Origin: Pelargonium cotyledonis
Lineage: Eukaryota > Streptophyta > Magnoliopsida > Geraniales > Geraniaceae
Assembly (NCBI GenBank): GCA_036897625.1
Contig: JAYMTA010000531.1
Location: forward strand, 1-27,313
DNA length: 27,313 nt
Reading direction: 5' to 3'
The notes beneath the pieces were generated by a model, which saw only the letters and a program-made list of their open reading frames with translations, was not told the origin of the DNA and searched no databases. Of the stretch, positions 1 to 10,108 are shown in pieces. The position numbers and the translations under genes are program-made. How positions within the stretch are numbered: the stretch's first letter is position 1; each line of letters begins with the position of its first letter.

Positions 1-184
1 AGATGGCAATCCGGCAAGCTAACATTTTTTGGCATTAAAAAATAGTGGCACCATTCCAAGTGGCGCCAAGCCCTTATTTTTTAATGTCAAAAAATATTGT
101 GGGGGCTAGAAGCCTAAATGATTTATAATTGTGGTTAAAATCCAAATTTTTTAATTCTTTTGGGCTAAAAGGCCAAAAACCCCC
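1..184 (-). repeat. GGCGCC-core dispersed repeat, left copy
   Basis: Read on the minus strand, this segment aligns with 26988-27313 read on the plus strand. Shared landmarks in the same order are a G-run then TTTTTGG, CTTTTAGCCCA, a CCACAAT block, TAGCCCCCA, and the 14-bp core TTGGCGCCACTTGG (here at 56-69 as its complement). The core is flanked by an inverted repeat: 25-44 pairs with 75-94 at 19 of 20 positions. The copy continues past the window edge, so its full length is unknown. No coding capacity is visible. I do not recognise the family. Confidence 0.7.
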
Positions 185-1168
185 GTACAATTAGTTATGT
201 TGTAGTGTTGTACCACTTCGTCTTCAAAAATCATTTGAAATTGATTTTTGTTTTTAAATAAATGTCTCATATTCTTAAAAAAAAAATTATATTTTATAAC
301 AATGGTGTCATTCAAAAAGAAGTTGGAATATTAAAGTGGCATGCATACAACTGAAGAAAAATAGAAAAATGTAAAGAAATGAATTAATATTGCTAATAAA
401 GGATATATATATATATATATATGACAAAAATGTGTTCGCAATCATGCATTGTATTCTTTGAATAAATGTAATAAAATCCACAGCACAGCCTGACAGGCTT
501 GATTATACTTACAGACTCAGTCCTAAATGGAAATGGTAGTTGTAATTTCATATCTTAATTGCTATATATATAGAAAACGACTTGTGAGTTGAGTTTTATG
601 CTTATCATGCTAAATTGCTAACTGCTATGCTATTGACTGATAAATAAGTTTTATTTGTTAATCATTTACTTAACTAATTCTAATCATATAACTGCATTGA
701 CAATAATATTATGTATTGGCAGCTGCTATGAAAATATTAGTAGTAACACCCGCCTAAAAAGAAGAAAAAATAAAAGACTTGTTCTTGGCTTCTAGATTTT
801 GGACTAGCTAGGCTATGTTTGGTACACCTTTACCAGACATTACATTACTAACATTTCTTGTATCAAGTACCTCAAAAATTAGTTAGCTGAACAACGATAT
901 GTATATAGATAAATTGGAATTAGTAGGTCCACAATGATTAATGATGCGGTCCTAGCTTCGTCCTGAGTGAAAAAGAAAATGGATCTCGTGTTATCGTATA
1001 AACTGTCATAAGCAGTTTTTGTTGGGCTGCCCTTCTCGTAGTTTTCGTATTATAAGTCTATCCAACAGTAATTAAACACAACTTAGGACGAGGTCTAGAT
1101 AAATAAAAATTCTATTGAGAATTTAAAAGATAAGAACCGCAAGAATGACACAAATATAATCTCAAATG
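185..1168. other. AT-rich intergenic DNA, no gene seen
   Basis: I see no convincing open frame, RNA gene or bounded element. An (AT)10 microsatellite lies at 403-422. A GCTATGTTTGGTACAC block at about 811-826 resembles one end of a DNA transposon, but no partner end is visible. Confidence 0.6.
403..422. repeat. (AT)10 microsatellite
   Basis: This is an uninterrupted alternating AT tract of 20 bases in intergenic DNA. Confidence 0.95.
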
Positions 1169-1481
1169 TGTTGGTGTTTTTGGGCACTTAGTAGGGTAAA
1201 TGTATCTTGCTCTAAGGGTAGTGTCCTATAATTATTGGGTTCGTTTTGATAGGAATCTTGGAGTAATGGTTAGTATATATACTTCTATCTTAGTGAGAGA
1301 AATTAAGGAGTCTTCATTCTCACATTCACTCTCTTCGTAAAATGTTCTTTAGAGCATTCTTGTATTCTGGTTGAGATCTCATACTCGCGTTTAAAGCGGC
1401 ATCCCAAAAACACATTTGGGGTCCCCATCGGTTTGGTGTGTTACCTTGTGTGTCACATGCTCTAGACATTCTAGCTCAACA
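1169..1481 (+). mobile_element. Possible solo LTR (uncertain)
   Basis: The segment begins TGTTGG and ends TCAACA, the short inverted termini usual for plant LTRs. It holds a TATA-like GTATATATAC at about 1272-1281, followed by pyrimidine-rich DNA, as in an LTR promoter. No 5-bp target duplication is seen (AAATG on the left, CATCT on the right), and there is no retrotransposon coding sequence nearby. It may be an old solo LTR, a fragment, or a chance arrangement. Confidence 0.3.
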
Positions 1482-2990
1482 CATCTTGGCATCCGACGTC
1501 TGCATTGGACAAAAAAGACTCGAGACTTAAAATACAACACATAAAAATTCTTTGATCGACATTAGGGTATAAGATGACAAAACACTAATGTGCTTACTGA
1601 ACGTGACCTTAGTGTGGCCAACCGTGAAAGTTTGGTATGTTTCTGGTCAGTGCGGGTGCTAATTTGTGTTTGTCTTGTCTTTTTCAAATTGCAAAAGGTT
1701 GGGTAATTAAACTCATTTTCATGAATCACATGCATGTTGGAATTTTGGGTTCCATGAATCTTAGAGGGTAGAATTTTCAATTCTAGTAGTAGGACAGGAC
1801 TTTTCGTGCACAACTTAGTAATTTAAATTCTAGTAATATTAAGCTTCATTCATATATTAGAAACATTAATGTGAATTACTTTATGTCTATAAATTGGCAC
1901 TTGTAATGTAAAATGACATTGAAATCATGGGTTGTATATATGACAGTAGATTTTTTATTTATGAAAAGATCAACTATATATTAATTAATATCATAAACAA
2001 CAACTTATAAATATATTTCGGGCATTCCAGTTCACTCCAAACTCTACGATGAGACAAAGAGTTGGACGCTCTAGATGTACTATGAGATTCCTCATTTGTG
2101 GATTGCTTTACATACACAAACGAGAGAAAATCAAATTCTCGAGCTAACTCAATACAATCATCTAAAACAAAGGTCATATTCAGTACTATACATAACAAAT
2201 TCTGTCACGAGATTTGAGATAAGCTTAAGTGTGTCCCCCTTAAGGATTATCTTTCTCCAACCCAACTCTATGACGGTTCCACATGGCGTTTGCGTGACAA
2301 TGAGTAATGGATGTCTAGCGAGTGTGTTGTCGCAATGGTCTTTCATTTTTCTTTTTTGTATTTTAAGCATTTTTCTTTTTTGTTAGGGGCCTGATTTGAT
2401 TCTCGCTCGTTTGAACTTTTAATTCTCTTGAATCGATTTGTTCAATGTGTCGAGCGTATTGAATCATCTCACTAATTTTTGGTGAAGGTTTTGTTCGATC
2501 TTTTATGGTTGGAAGTTTTATTTTCTCTTCATTTGTTGTTAGTTGAATAATTTCACTACGAGTGTAAGAGTATTCTCTTTACTGTTTCATTTCACATGCT
2601 CATGGCCACATTGTTCTACTATTGCATTCAAAATTTCAACCAGCTACATTACAGTTAGTCCGTATAACATTTGAAATCTACGAATCAAGTTGCTATTATT
2701 TATGTCAAATATGTTTCTATTGAAATTTGTAATATATATTCACAGGCAGCACTTAGAATCTGTAAGGCATAGTCAATTATTAAGGCCCGGTATTTTGTTT
2801 GGTATCTTTATGGTCATGTCCAGCCCATCTTGCTAGGTCTTTAAGTAGTCCTACTTAAATACATATATATTGTTCAAGAGTTATATTGTTAGTGTATGAC
2901 TCATAATCTCATATCTTGAGTATTTGTGAAAAAGTTAAGACTTCAAGTTTGAGTTTAACTCCCATGGCTACCAGAGCTTGCAATTCGTGT
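1482..2990. other. Intergenic DNA, no gene seen
   Basis: Small open frames here (1562-1813, 1974-2198, 2075-2386) overlap on opposite strands, have biased low-complexity content and match no family I recognise. The stretch 2010-2460 is less AT-rich than its surroundings and may be an old repeat, but I find no bounded ends. Confidence 0.55.
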
Positions 2991-2991
2991 T

Positions 2992-3315
2992 TGTCGTGTT
3001 CGTGTCATGTTAAAATTTGTTTGTAACTTGCACGATCTAACACGAATACGACGCGTTTAGTAATTGTGATACATAACCCAACATAAACAGTATACAATTA
3101 TGAATATAGAACACGAACATATTATGTTTAAAACATTTTGCACGATATATCCAACACATCTGACACGACACTATCCAACACGTTTAGTACGACACATGAC
3201 CCAACTCGTTTGACACGTTAGTAGAATTAGTTTACAATTATACCCTTATTTGTACGTATTAGGCATGTCTGACATATCGCGCTTGCGTGTTTTGAAGGCT
3301 CAACATGAACACGAC
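2992..3315. mobile_element. CGTG/CACG-rich inverted-end element (MITE-like)
   Basis: The left end GTCGTGTTCGTGTCATGTTA is matched in inverted form by CAACATGAACACGAC near 3301-3315; the innermost 12 bases agree at 11 of 12. Between them lie many short CACGA/CGTGT blocks such as GACACGACAC, AACACGAACA and GACACGTTAG. This is the look of a non-autonomous dispersed plant repeat of about 320 bp with no coding sequence. The exact ends and a target duplication are not clear. Confidence 0.5.
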
Positions 3316-3319
3316 CCAA

Positions 3320-3922
3320 CTACCAAACGCAGTCTTGGAGACTAAACAACTCTAAGGACCACTCGAGGTAAAAAAATATACCCCCATTTTGAAAAGCACT
3401 ATGTTCTTTGCAATGCTTTGCTTCAATGCATAAAGGGACAAATTGTAGGACCACTCTGCTAGCTGTATCAAATACTTCATCTGTCTCAACTTTAGCATAG
3501 GACAACCCCATATTCCACCTATCTACCATTCTACTCTTTATTAATTGTTTCTTCACCAAGTACTCTTCAACCTTCCTTTTCCTTTTCCCTTTGCTACTAC
3601 CATACATATCATTTCCAATAATGGAGGCCAATAGCTACAATAAGAACACTTGTAGGTCATTGCATTGATCATCAATGAGATTTTGACTAGAAAACAGAAC
3701 ACACAACTCCATCCATATATTGATGGGCTTTGGTCTTCAATGGGTTGGCAAAATAGCAACCCATTTAAGAAAACATTCCATAACAGGGCCTGAAGAATTG
3801 CATGGCACCAAACTTGATAATTTAATGGGAAACAAAAAAAGAAGAGTTGATTTATGTGCATTCATTGGACCACAACAGAAGAGAGACCATCCATGAAGCA
3901 ACCCATTCACATTGCACAACAC
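3320..3922 (-). pseudogene. Possible decayed coding remnant, unrecognised
   Basis: Three overlapping minus-strand frames (3922-3737, 3861-3553, 3631-3320) together read more like protein than random DNA. The first includes HKSTLLFLFPIKLSSLVPC and the last has a basic run, GKRKRKVEEYLVKKQ, followed by a mixed acidic and hydrophobic segment. The coding frame would have to shift between them, so it is broken if real. It lies in the same orientation as, and downstream of, the DUF547 gene, but it is not part of that protein, which ends at 4294. I do not recognise the family. It may also be chance open frames. Confidence 0.25.
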
Positions 3923-4128
3923 TTGGTAGAAAAAGTGGTTGATTTCACTTAATCATGGAGGTCTCAGAATCGAGGCTCAGTGTTTATATACTCGTTGATA
4001 AGAAAATAAAAATAAAAAACCATTCACATTACATTGCAGAACCAAGTAGCTGTCTTTGAATAACTTCATATGCTAAGTACAAACCACATTCCCTTATTTT
4101 TTTAGCAACTACAATGGAATCCTATGGA

Positions 4129-4163
4129 TGCACATGCACATGCACATGCTCATGCACATGCAC
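4129..4163. repeat. Hexanucleotide (TGCACA) repeat, alternating purine-pyrimidine
   Basis: About six copies of a TGCACA unit, one with a C-to-T interruption (ATGCTCATG), lie just past the poly(A) signal of the DUF547 gene. The tract is almost perfectly alternating purine-pyrimidine. Confidence 0.9.
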
Positions 4164-4170
4164 TCCAAGT

Positions 4171-4176
4171 TTTATT
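4171..4176 (-). terminator. Candidate AATAAA poly(A) signal, DUF547 gene
   Basis: On the minus strand this reads AATAAA, about 118 bases after the TAA stop codon. The spacing suits a plant 3' UTR. The assignment is inferred from position. Confidence 0.5.
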
Positions 4177-4293
4177 TACAGATTGAGGTCAAATGTTAAA
4201 TGGAAATTAAGGAACATGTCTCTATGTGTTATACTTATACATGTAGCTCTGTACAAATTTAATCCTCAAGAAAAGGAATGAATCAATACTCAT

Positions 4294-7021
4294 TTACGCG
4301 TATAGGAGGTACCTAAAACTGAATTCATAAGGCATAATTTGTACAAACTGTGGAAGATGATCATCATTTCTTGCTCTCTCTAAGGACTTGACTGCTTCTT
4401 TTCCTAACTCACTAGGTAACTGAAGGCATATCCAATCGAGTAATGACTCCGAGTCCTTTGCAAAGTCGAGTAAATACCAATCCAACAGCTTGGGGATCGC
4501 GAACTTCCTCGTTGAAAATCCAACTGCAGCTTGTAAATATTCTCTTTTTGCTGCTTCTAATTGATTCTCAACCTCAGATGCTGTGTACACTCTCACCTTC
4601 ATTCGCCAAAAGACGTCTAAATTAGTATGCAGCATTCGTGAATCGTGATATAAACATTTGAGTTCTTGGATAGATTATAATATATGCAAATCTGGTTGAA
4701 TTGAAGCATGGTCTACTAAAAAGTTGCATTTCTTTTGGGACCACTGAGAGAACTTTAGTAGTTGGATCAAACCAAATTCAATAATTTATGAGGATACTTA
4801 CAGAAGGGGAGGACCAGCTTCCACATGAGAGTGCAAATGTCACCAATGGTTCTGATAGTTCCAATCCCAATAGCCTTCTGGCTGTAATGTCATCGTTCTT
4901 CGCGCCTTTCGACAAGGTCTGATCAAAACTCATGTGAGAGCTAGTAAGAAAATTAAGCAAACGAGCTAGATTTTGTTTTCAAGCTATATTGAAATGGACA
5001 TCACACCACAGCACTTACATATATTGAATGACATGGCTGTCTTAGGATGAAATGTTCGATAGTTATTGCGTTTAGCAAATGTCCCCCGACATTTATAGCT
5101 GCCTAACAACAAATATCATGTTAGATCCATGATAACAAATTGATTATTATGGATAAACATTTCATGATCTCAAAATAGTTTCTGTTAGTACCTTTTGCAT
5201 CAGAGAAACAACCATATCAGGACTTTCTGGTATGCCATGTTCTAAGAATGCCTGAAACAAATATAGCAATGTTACAAAGATCGTTACAAGGCACTAGCTA
5301 TTGAAAGTTACGATAATGAAAAGAACACGCATACGTTCATCATGCATGAATTGTAAATGTTGATCCAGAATGCAAGCTTCTCCTGGTGATTTAGTCTTTG
5401 CAAGCTGACAGAGGCTAGTTTCCCAAATAGGAGCCTGTGAGTTTTAAATACAAAAGAATCAAAGCTCAATATGTGTCCATGGATATATAGTGTGCAAGGT
5501 AAAGTGTAGCTTACTTCAATCTTCGAACTAGAAACAGACAATGTGCCATTTTTTTTGGATTGATGGAGGAAGCTTCAACTGCATAGAGGTGCTTATAAGG
5601 ACCAATGTCTCTCTTCCCAAATTCCGAACAGATACCATAAGGATCCTGAAAATCTGTATCCTTGCAGCTTTCAGGCAATGCTAATGCTGATAAGGATTGA
5701 AAACTTTCTATAGGACCCCTATGTTTCGACGAGCTCATTCTCAAGAAAATGCTAGACAAGCACTTGTGAATATTCTCAGAAATTCTGTTTGGACTATCAT
5801 CTCCTGATGATTTCTCGTCTGACATAGCAGGAGTTCTTGATTTTTGTGTTGAAGATCCCTTGTTACTTCTCGTTGGATTCGCGTGAGACTCTTTTGGCTG
5901 TCCCTCATCTGAATATATAAATAAGAACAAGAAATATAGTAATTTTTAAAGCTTCCTTGCAGCTACTTTGGAAGCTAATGGGACAGAATCTGAGGCTTAC
6001 CAACACCAGTAAGAGCTAAAAGCTTGAATTGCTCTTGTTTCGGATCCTTAGTTGGGTTTGGTTCATTCAAATCTGCTGAATTATGAGTGTTCTTCTTGGA
6101 AGATGAAATGTGGACAGCTTCTTGGTACAATCCTTGTCTGTAAAGCACAACCTGTTCCTCAAGATGAACAACCTCCTCCTCCAAAACAGCCACTTCAGCA
6201 AGAAGCTCAAGCGTCTAAATACATAGTAACAACTCACATACGAGAATATGAAATAATGATTGATTGATCAAAGAGGCTAAGTCACTAACAGGAGGGGGAA
6301 GATAAGGCGGGAGGCGAGGTAGAGCTCCCAATGGCCTTCTGAAAGCCCTCTCCAGAGCTCTGTGAATGTTCTCTTCGCGCCGAAGCTTCTTCTTCAGCTT
6401 ATCAACCTGAAAAATCAATTAGGATTCACAATTCAATAATATTGTTCCGATGAACGAAACGACAAAACATGGATACATTTGGTATGCAGAATTGGTACAT
6501 CTTGCTGAAGTGCCAATTTCCTTTCTATGCTTGATCCTTGCTGTTTTGTAGCAGATTTTGGAGCATCACTAGGCATCATCTCCTGCTCATAAACTTTCCC
6601 TTTCTAGATTAAAAAAAGGTAAAATTCATCAAGAGCATGAACCAAATTGACTATGCAATATCAGAAAACAGAAATAGCAATATCATATTCATGCAAGACT
6701 AGGGGACCATTGTCTGCAACAACCAAAGAACCAGTTTTCTGTGAGATTCCTGATTTTTGATCCTTGTGATCAAAATTGAGAACCCAGCTGGGAAATGGGA
6801 ATAATATAATGGGAATGGTTTCTTAGGCTGCTACAGAACAAAACCGTATTTTTAAAAAAGACCCGTATTTTATTGGAAAGAACATGATAAAGCAATGAGA
6901 GGCAGTTCAGTTCAGTTCAGTTCATTGATTGAGAGTGACAGATAGCTAAAGCTTTAATTACTTTTTCATGCTTCAATGGAGGTTTCATGGATTGCAGCCT
7001 TGTCCTGGCTTTTGTATTCAT
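4294..7021 (-). CDS. MIP1 leucine-zipper / DUF547 domain protein, 10 coding exons
   Basis: Coding exons in transcript order are 7021-6962, 6603-6499, 6406-6290, 6214-6001, 5908-5515, 5434-5335, 5251-5192, 5102-5019, 4918-4802 and 4596-4294. They sum to 1554 nt, or 517 aa plus TAA. All introns are GT-AG and all phases agree. Residues about 37-125 form a charged, leucine-rich coiled coil ([13 protein letters not shown], then [19 protein letters not shown]) around a proline-rich link [11 protein letters not shown]; this is the plant MIP1 leucine-zipper arrangement. A Ser-rich linker follows. DUF547 covers about residues 290-430, with [34 protein letters not shown] and LSCGSWSSP. The C-terminus is FSFRYLLYA. 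The start ATG gives [13 protein letters not shown], typical of family N-termini. The biochemical role of DUF547 is unknown; the Antirrhinum relative MIP1 is a partner of MADS-box proteins. The least certain junction is the exon 2 donor: CAAGAT/GTACCA keeps frame, while a GT 22 bases downstream would shift it. A 5'-UTR acceptor at 7035-7036 (TTGCAG) suggests a leader intron. Confidence 0.92.
6903..6924. repeat. (AGTTC)4 microsatellite in intron 1
   Basis: A pentanucleotide AGTTC repeat of four units lies inside the first coding intron of the DUF547 gene, close to its donor. Confidence 0.9.
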
Positions 7022-7123
7022 CTCTAAACAGAATCTGCAAGAAAAGACAACAGAATTGAACACATGAATCCAAATTCACAGAAACACCAAAACTCATGAA
7101 CTTGATAAAGAAGATTATAACGC

Positions 7124-7140
7124 CAGACAGACAGACAGAC
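7124..7140. repeat. (CAGA)4 microsatellite
   Basis: A short CAGA tetranucleotide tract lies upstream of the DUF547 start codon, probably in the leader intron. Confidence 0.9.
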
Positions 7141-7252
7141 CTTGATCACATGAAGAAAAAGAGCAACTCAAACATCACCAATCTGCAAATTTCTTGCAGA
7201 TTTAAATAATGGTAGCGACTAGTGAATGGTTTATAAGTGAAAAGTGAAAACC

Positions 7253-7278
7253 TGTGCGTGCGTGCGTGCGTGCGTGCA
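7253..7278. repeat. (GTGC)6 repeat in the DUF547 gene leader
   Basis: A strictly alternating purine-pyrimidine GTGC tract of 26 bases lies between the proposed TATA box and the start codon, so it is probably transcribed into the 5' leader. On the minus strand a candidate donor (CACAG/GTTTTC) follows immediately, so the tract may sit at the end of leader exon 1. Confidence 0.9.
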
Positions 7279-7466
7279 GCTATGGAAGGAGCATCTGCTG
7301 TTGGTTTTTTTGGCGAAATATGGAAGCCGTACACACAAGCACAAACAGAAGCACGCACTACCAGTCTTTTTCTTTACTCCCTTTTTTAACGTCTTGTCTC
7401 GGCCTCTGCTTTGTTGTGTCACCATCATCACCGATAACCGTTTAAAACGAGAGCTTCAGTCCCATT

Positions 7467-7475
7467 CTATATATT
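7467..7475 (-). promoter_or_regulatory. Candidate TATA box, DUF547 gene
   Basis: The minus strand reads AAAATATATAG about 450 bases upstream of the start codon. That fits a leader that includes an intron, with transcription starting near 7440. It is the only canonical TATA seen between the start codon and the MITE-like element at 7485. Confidence 0.4.
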
Positions 7476-7484
7476 TTAGTGAGT

Positions 7485-7778
7485 AATGGTATATGTACGT
7501 AATTTTGTATAATTTTTTTTTGTAAAGGGACATGTCAAACAGATTGTTATAACAGCCAAATATTTTAACAATGACTTGGAGAAATAAAAATTTTTCAAGT
7601 GTACCGTATGTGTTACAAATCGGGCGCTCCACGCCAAAAATTTATGGAGGACTAAAATATCATATGTGTCGGGTTATTATTTGATTAAACTTAATATTGA
7701 TTCATAAAAATAAGAAAAAATGATTGTCACGCCATTTTGTACACAAAATTTTATACAAAATTTGGGACAAATACCATT
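7485..7778. mobile_element. MITE-like element with about 50-bp imperfect terminal inverted repeats
   Basis: The left end (AATGGTATATGTACGTAATT, then TTGTATAATTTTT) is repeated in inverted form at the right end (AAATTTTATACAAAATTTGG, then GACAAATACCATT). The similarity covers roughly 50 bases per arm. The element is about 294 bp, AT-rich and non-coding. A target duplication is not clear. It ends about 10 bases from the proposed TATA box of the DUF547 gene. Confidence 0.6.
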
Positions 7779-7917
7779 TTTCATATTTTAGTACCTTTGT
7801 TTCAAATTAAATGACATAACTATTCAAAATTTAATCAAAATACGACATTTTTATCATTGGATAAACACATAATATTTATCATTGTTACATTACTAATATA
7901 TTTAGGAAAAATATTTT
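7779..7917. other. AT-rich spacer between two inverted-repeat elements
   Basis: I see no gene or bounded element in this short stretch. Confidence 0.5.
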
Positions 7918-8300
7918 TCCATGTATAAATTTTTACATGTATTTCATATTGCTAATAAAAATGTTTAGGGTAGAAAATGGATAAGTTTCAATATTTAATG
8001 AATTTATTACAAATGTTAATATTTTGTAACTATTTTGTTATAGATCTTCTAAAAAAATCGATTAAAATTTTTCTATAATATTTGATGTATCGTAATAAGC
8101 TTTTACAACTTGTTAGTATATAATTCATAAGCGTTTGTTTACTAAAAATAGTAAATATAATTTTTCTTCGCTTAAATCGATAAATGTAAATAAATATATT
8201 ATAACATTGAAAAATATTCATTTTTACCCTAAATATTTTTATTAGTTATACCAAATACATAAAAAATACATGCAAATATAATACATGTGTAAATATTCCT
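7918..8300. repeat. AT-rich foldback (imperfect inverted repeat)
   Basis: The complement of about 7918-8010 aligns with about 8185-8290. Shared blocks are ACCCTAAA(C/T)ATTTTTATTAG, AATACAT and ATTGAAA, at roughly 70-75 percent identity by eye. The centre is near 8100. It has no coding capacity. It may be an old foldback or MITE-type element; composition bias alone would not give the ordered block matches. Confidence 0.5.
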
Positions 8301-9857
8301 CCATTTATTTATTCTATTTAATACTAAAAACTTTTCACATTTCAATGAAACTGAATATTAGTATAACTACTATTTAGGAATGATGAGAGTATTATGAAAA
8401 GTTACATGTATATTATTATAAAAATAAAAAATAATGTCTATTTTAAAACAAAAAATAAACTCTAAGAAAATATTTAATATGAAAAGGAGTTATTAATTTT
8501 TTATCTGCTACATGAGTCATAGCCTATATCAAATTTTGTCATTGTTGTGGTTCAGATTGTGTCACATACTATCATATGATACATCATTACTATTTTGTTG
8601 TAGAATTATGTTTCTACTCACCACATTCTACTATAATATAGTCTAACGGATTATTATTTTTCATAGAATAATTAAAGATTTATTATGATTTCCCACCAAA
8701 TGTAATGCATGAAATGATTATTCAAGGAAAAAAGAACATTCTGGTTGTGGTATTTATTCAATGGTGTAATTACAATAAACCCCTTTACGTTCTAGACAAA
8801 ACAACACGATCATCCCACGTTTTAAAAGTCGACAAAGTTATGAATTTTTTCCTTTATTTTAAATTAATTTCCAGATTTTTTTTACCAAACAGATATGCAA
8901 ATGTTTTATTTTGTCAATAAAACTGTATTGTTTTTCAAATTTTAAAATCCATAATCATGTTGTTCTTAAAAAAAAAAATACATGAAATTAAGACAATAAT
9001 AAATTAAAACAGAGATTTGAGGTGTAAAAATTTATTTATTTATTTATTTTTTTTCCTTTTTTCTGAATTCATGGGCACTCATTTGAAAATTTGAAGTGAA
9101 ATTGAGGGCAAAATGATCATTTGGCCCATAAAGTTGACAAAAATAATATTTTTGTGTTAGATTAAACATGTTACACTATTAACAAAATGATAGGGTATCT
9201 GGTTCTTGACTTTTAAAACATAAGGTAATTAAGTATTTTTGGCTCCAAACATACAGTAATTAACTGTAATACCCTTATTTAATTTTAAGTCATTCATGCA
9301 TGTATACCAAATATAAGTAATAAAACAAATTAAAGTGCAAATGTTGTGTTAATTATACTTTTAATTAATCATATACTCCAACACAATACAATCCATATTT
9401 CCATTTAGATGATATATTCTCATCCAAAACGAACGGTTAATCTCGCACTCTATATATATTAATATTTACTTAGCTACACCTACCTTTCCCTCTACTAATT
9501 TTCTTGCACGTCAGAGCTGGCACGGGTGACTGGACCAAAGCATTATCTTTTTTGCATCTTTACTTAAAGATTTTTTCATAAGGAAACGGTACATTTCATT
9601 AAATTTAATTTAAAGATTAAAAAAATACTAGGAAAAATGCACCGATTCTAGCATAAACAATAGATAGGACCAGCCACTCATGAGGAAAAATTGAAATCTA
9701 CTACAAACAAACTATCGATACAGGAAACTAACGATAAAGCTAAACTTTGAATTCGAATAACAACCTCGCCAATTGCCGGATAATTGTCAATGAACATCAG
9801 ATCATTTCGACCATTTAACTTTCAATTCTAGAATCAGAATAGTCATTACATAGTAAT
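8301..9857. other. AT-rich intergenic DNA, no gene seen
   Basis: The 71-aa frame at 8705-8920 has no recognisable features. A (TTTA)4 tract lies at 9031-9046. I find no other structure. Confidence 0.6.
9031..9046. repeat. (TTTA)4 microsatellite
   Basis: This is an uninterrupted TTTA tract leading into a T-run. Confidence 0.9.
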
Positions 9858-9870
9858 ACTTTATATAGAA
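9858..9870 (+). repeat. SINE target site duplication, left
   Basis: This 13-base sequence is identical to 10096-10108 and directly abuts the SINE 5' end. Confidence 0.9.
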
Positions 9871-10095
9871 ACCCAAGGGTAGTGGCGCATGTGGTAATCA
9901 CACAGGCTGCGTGAGTGGAAAGAGCACATGCGTTCGATCCCCACTCAACACACCCCTGGGGAGAGGCTTAATTATTAACATGTGCCCTCGTCTCGAATGG
10001 GATTAGTTTGGGTGTGGTAAAACGGCTTAAATGTGTCAACCGCCAATGGTGCGGACCCTCTCAAGAAACCCTATGGTATAACCAAAAAAAAAAAA
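9871..10095 (+). mobile_element. tRNA-derived SINE with perfect 13-bp target duplication
   Basis: The body is about 225 bp. It has a pol III A-box-like block (TAGTGGCGCATGTGG, 9880-9894) and a B box (GCGTTCGATCC, 9930-9940) at tRNA-like spacing. It ends in an A-run that begins at 10084. The 13-base ACTTTATATAGAA flanks it exactly at 9858-9870 and 10096-10108, so this is a bona fide retroposed insertion and probably fairly young. It has no protein-coding sequence. A partial relative lies at 22896-23036. Confidence 0.9.
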
Positions 10096-10108
10096 ACTTT
10101 ATATAGAA
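10096..10108 (+). repeat. SINE target site duplication, right
   Basis: This is the exact copy of 9858-9870 and follows the poly(A) tail; the first A is shared with the tail. Confidence 0.9.

Noticed and set aside
56..69. The TTGGCGCC core as a retrotransposon primer binding site
   Set aside because: It resembles the TTGGCGCCGTTG site of some Gypsy elements, but it sits inside a self-pairing palindrome and not next to an LTR end.
6407..6498. Loss of one heptad of the DUF547-gene coiled coil by a splice-site change
   Set aside because: As recalled, family members also read directly from LLQD-like into VDKLKKK, so the in-frame junction is probably the normal one.
9871..10095. A tRNA gene
   Set aside because: A and B boxes are present, but the sequence continues about 150 bases to a poly(A) tail with target duplications, so it is a SINE.
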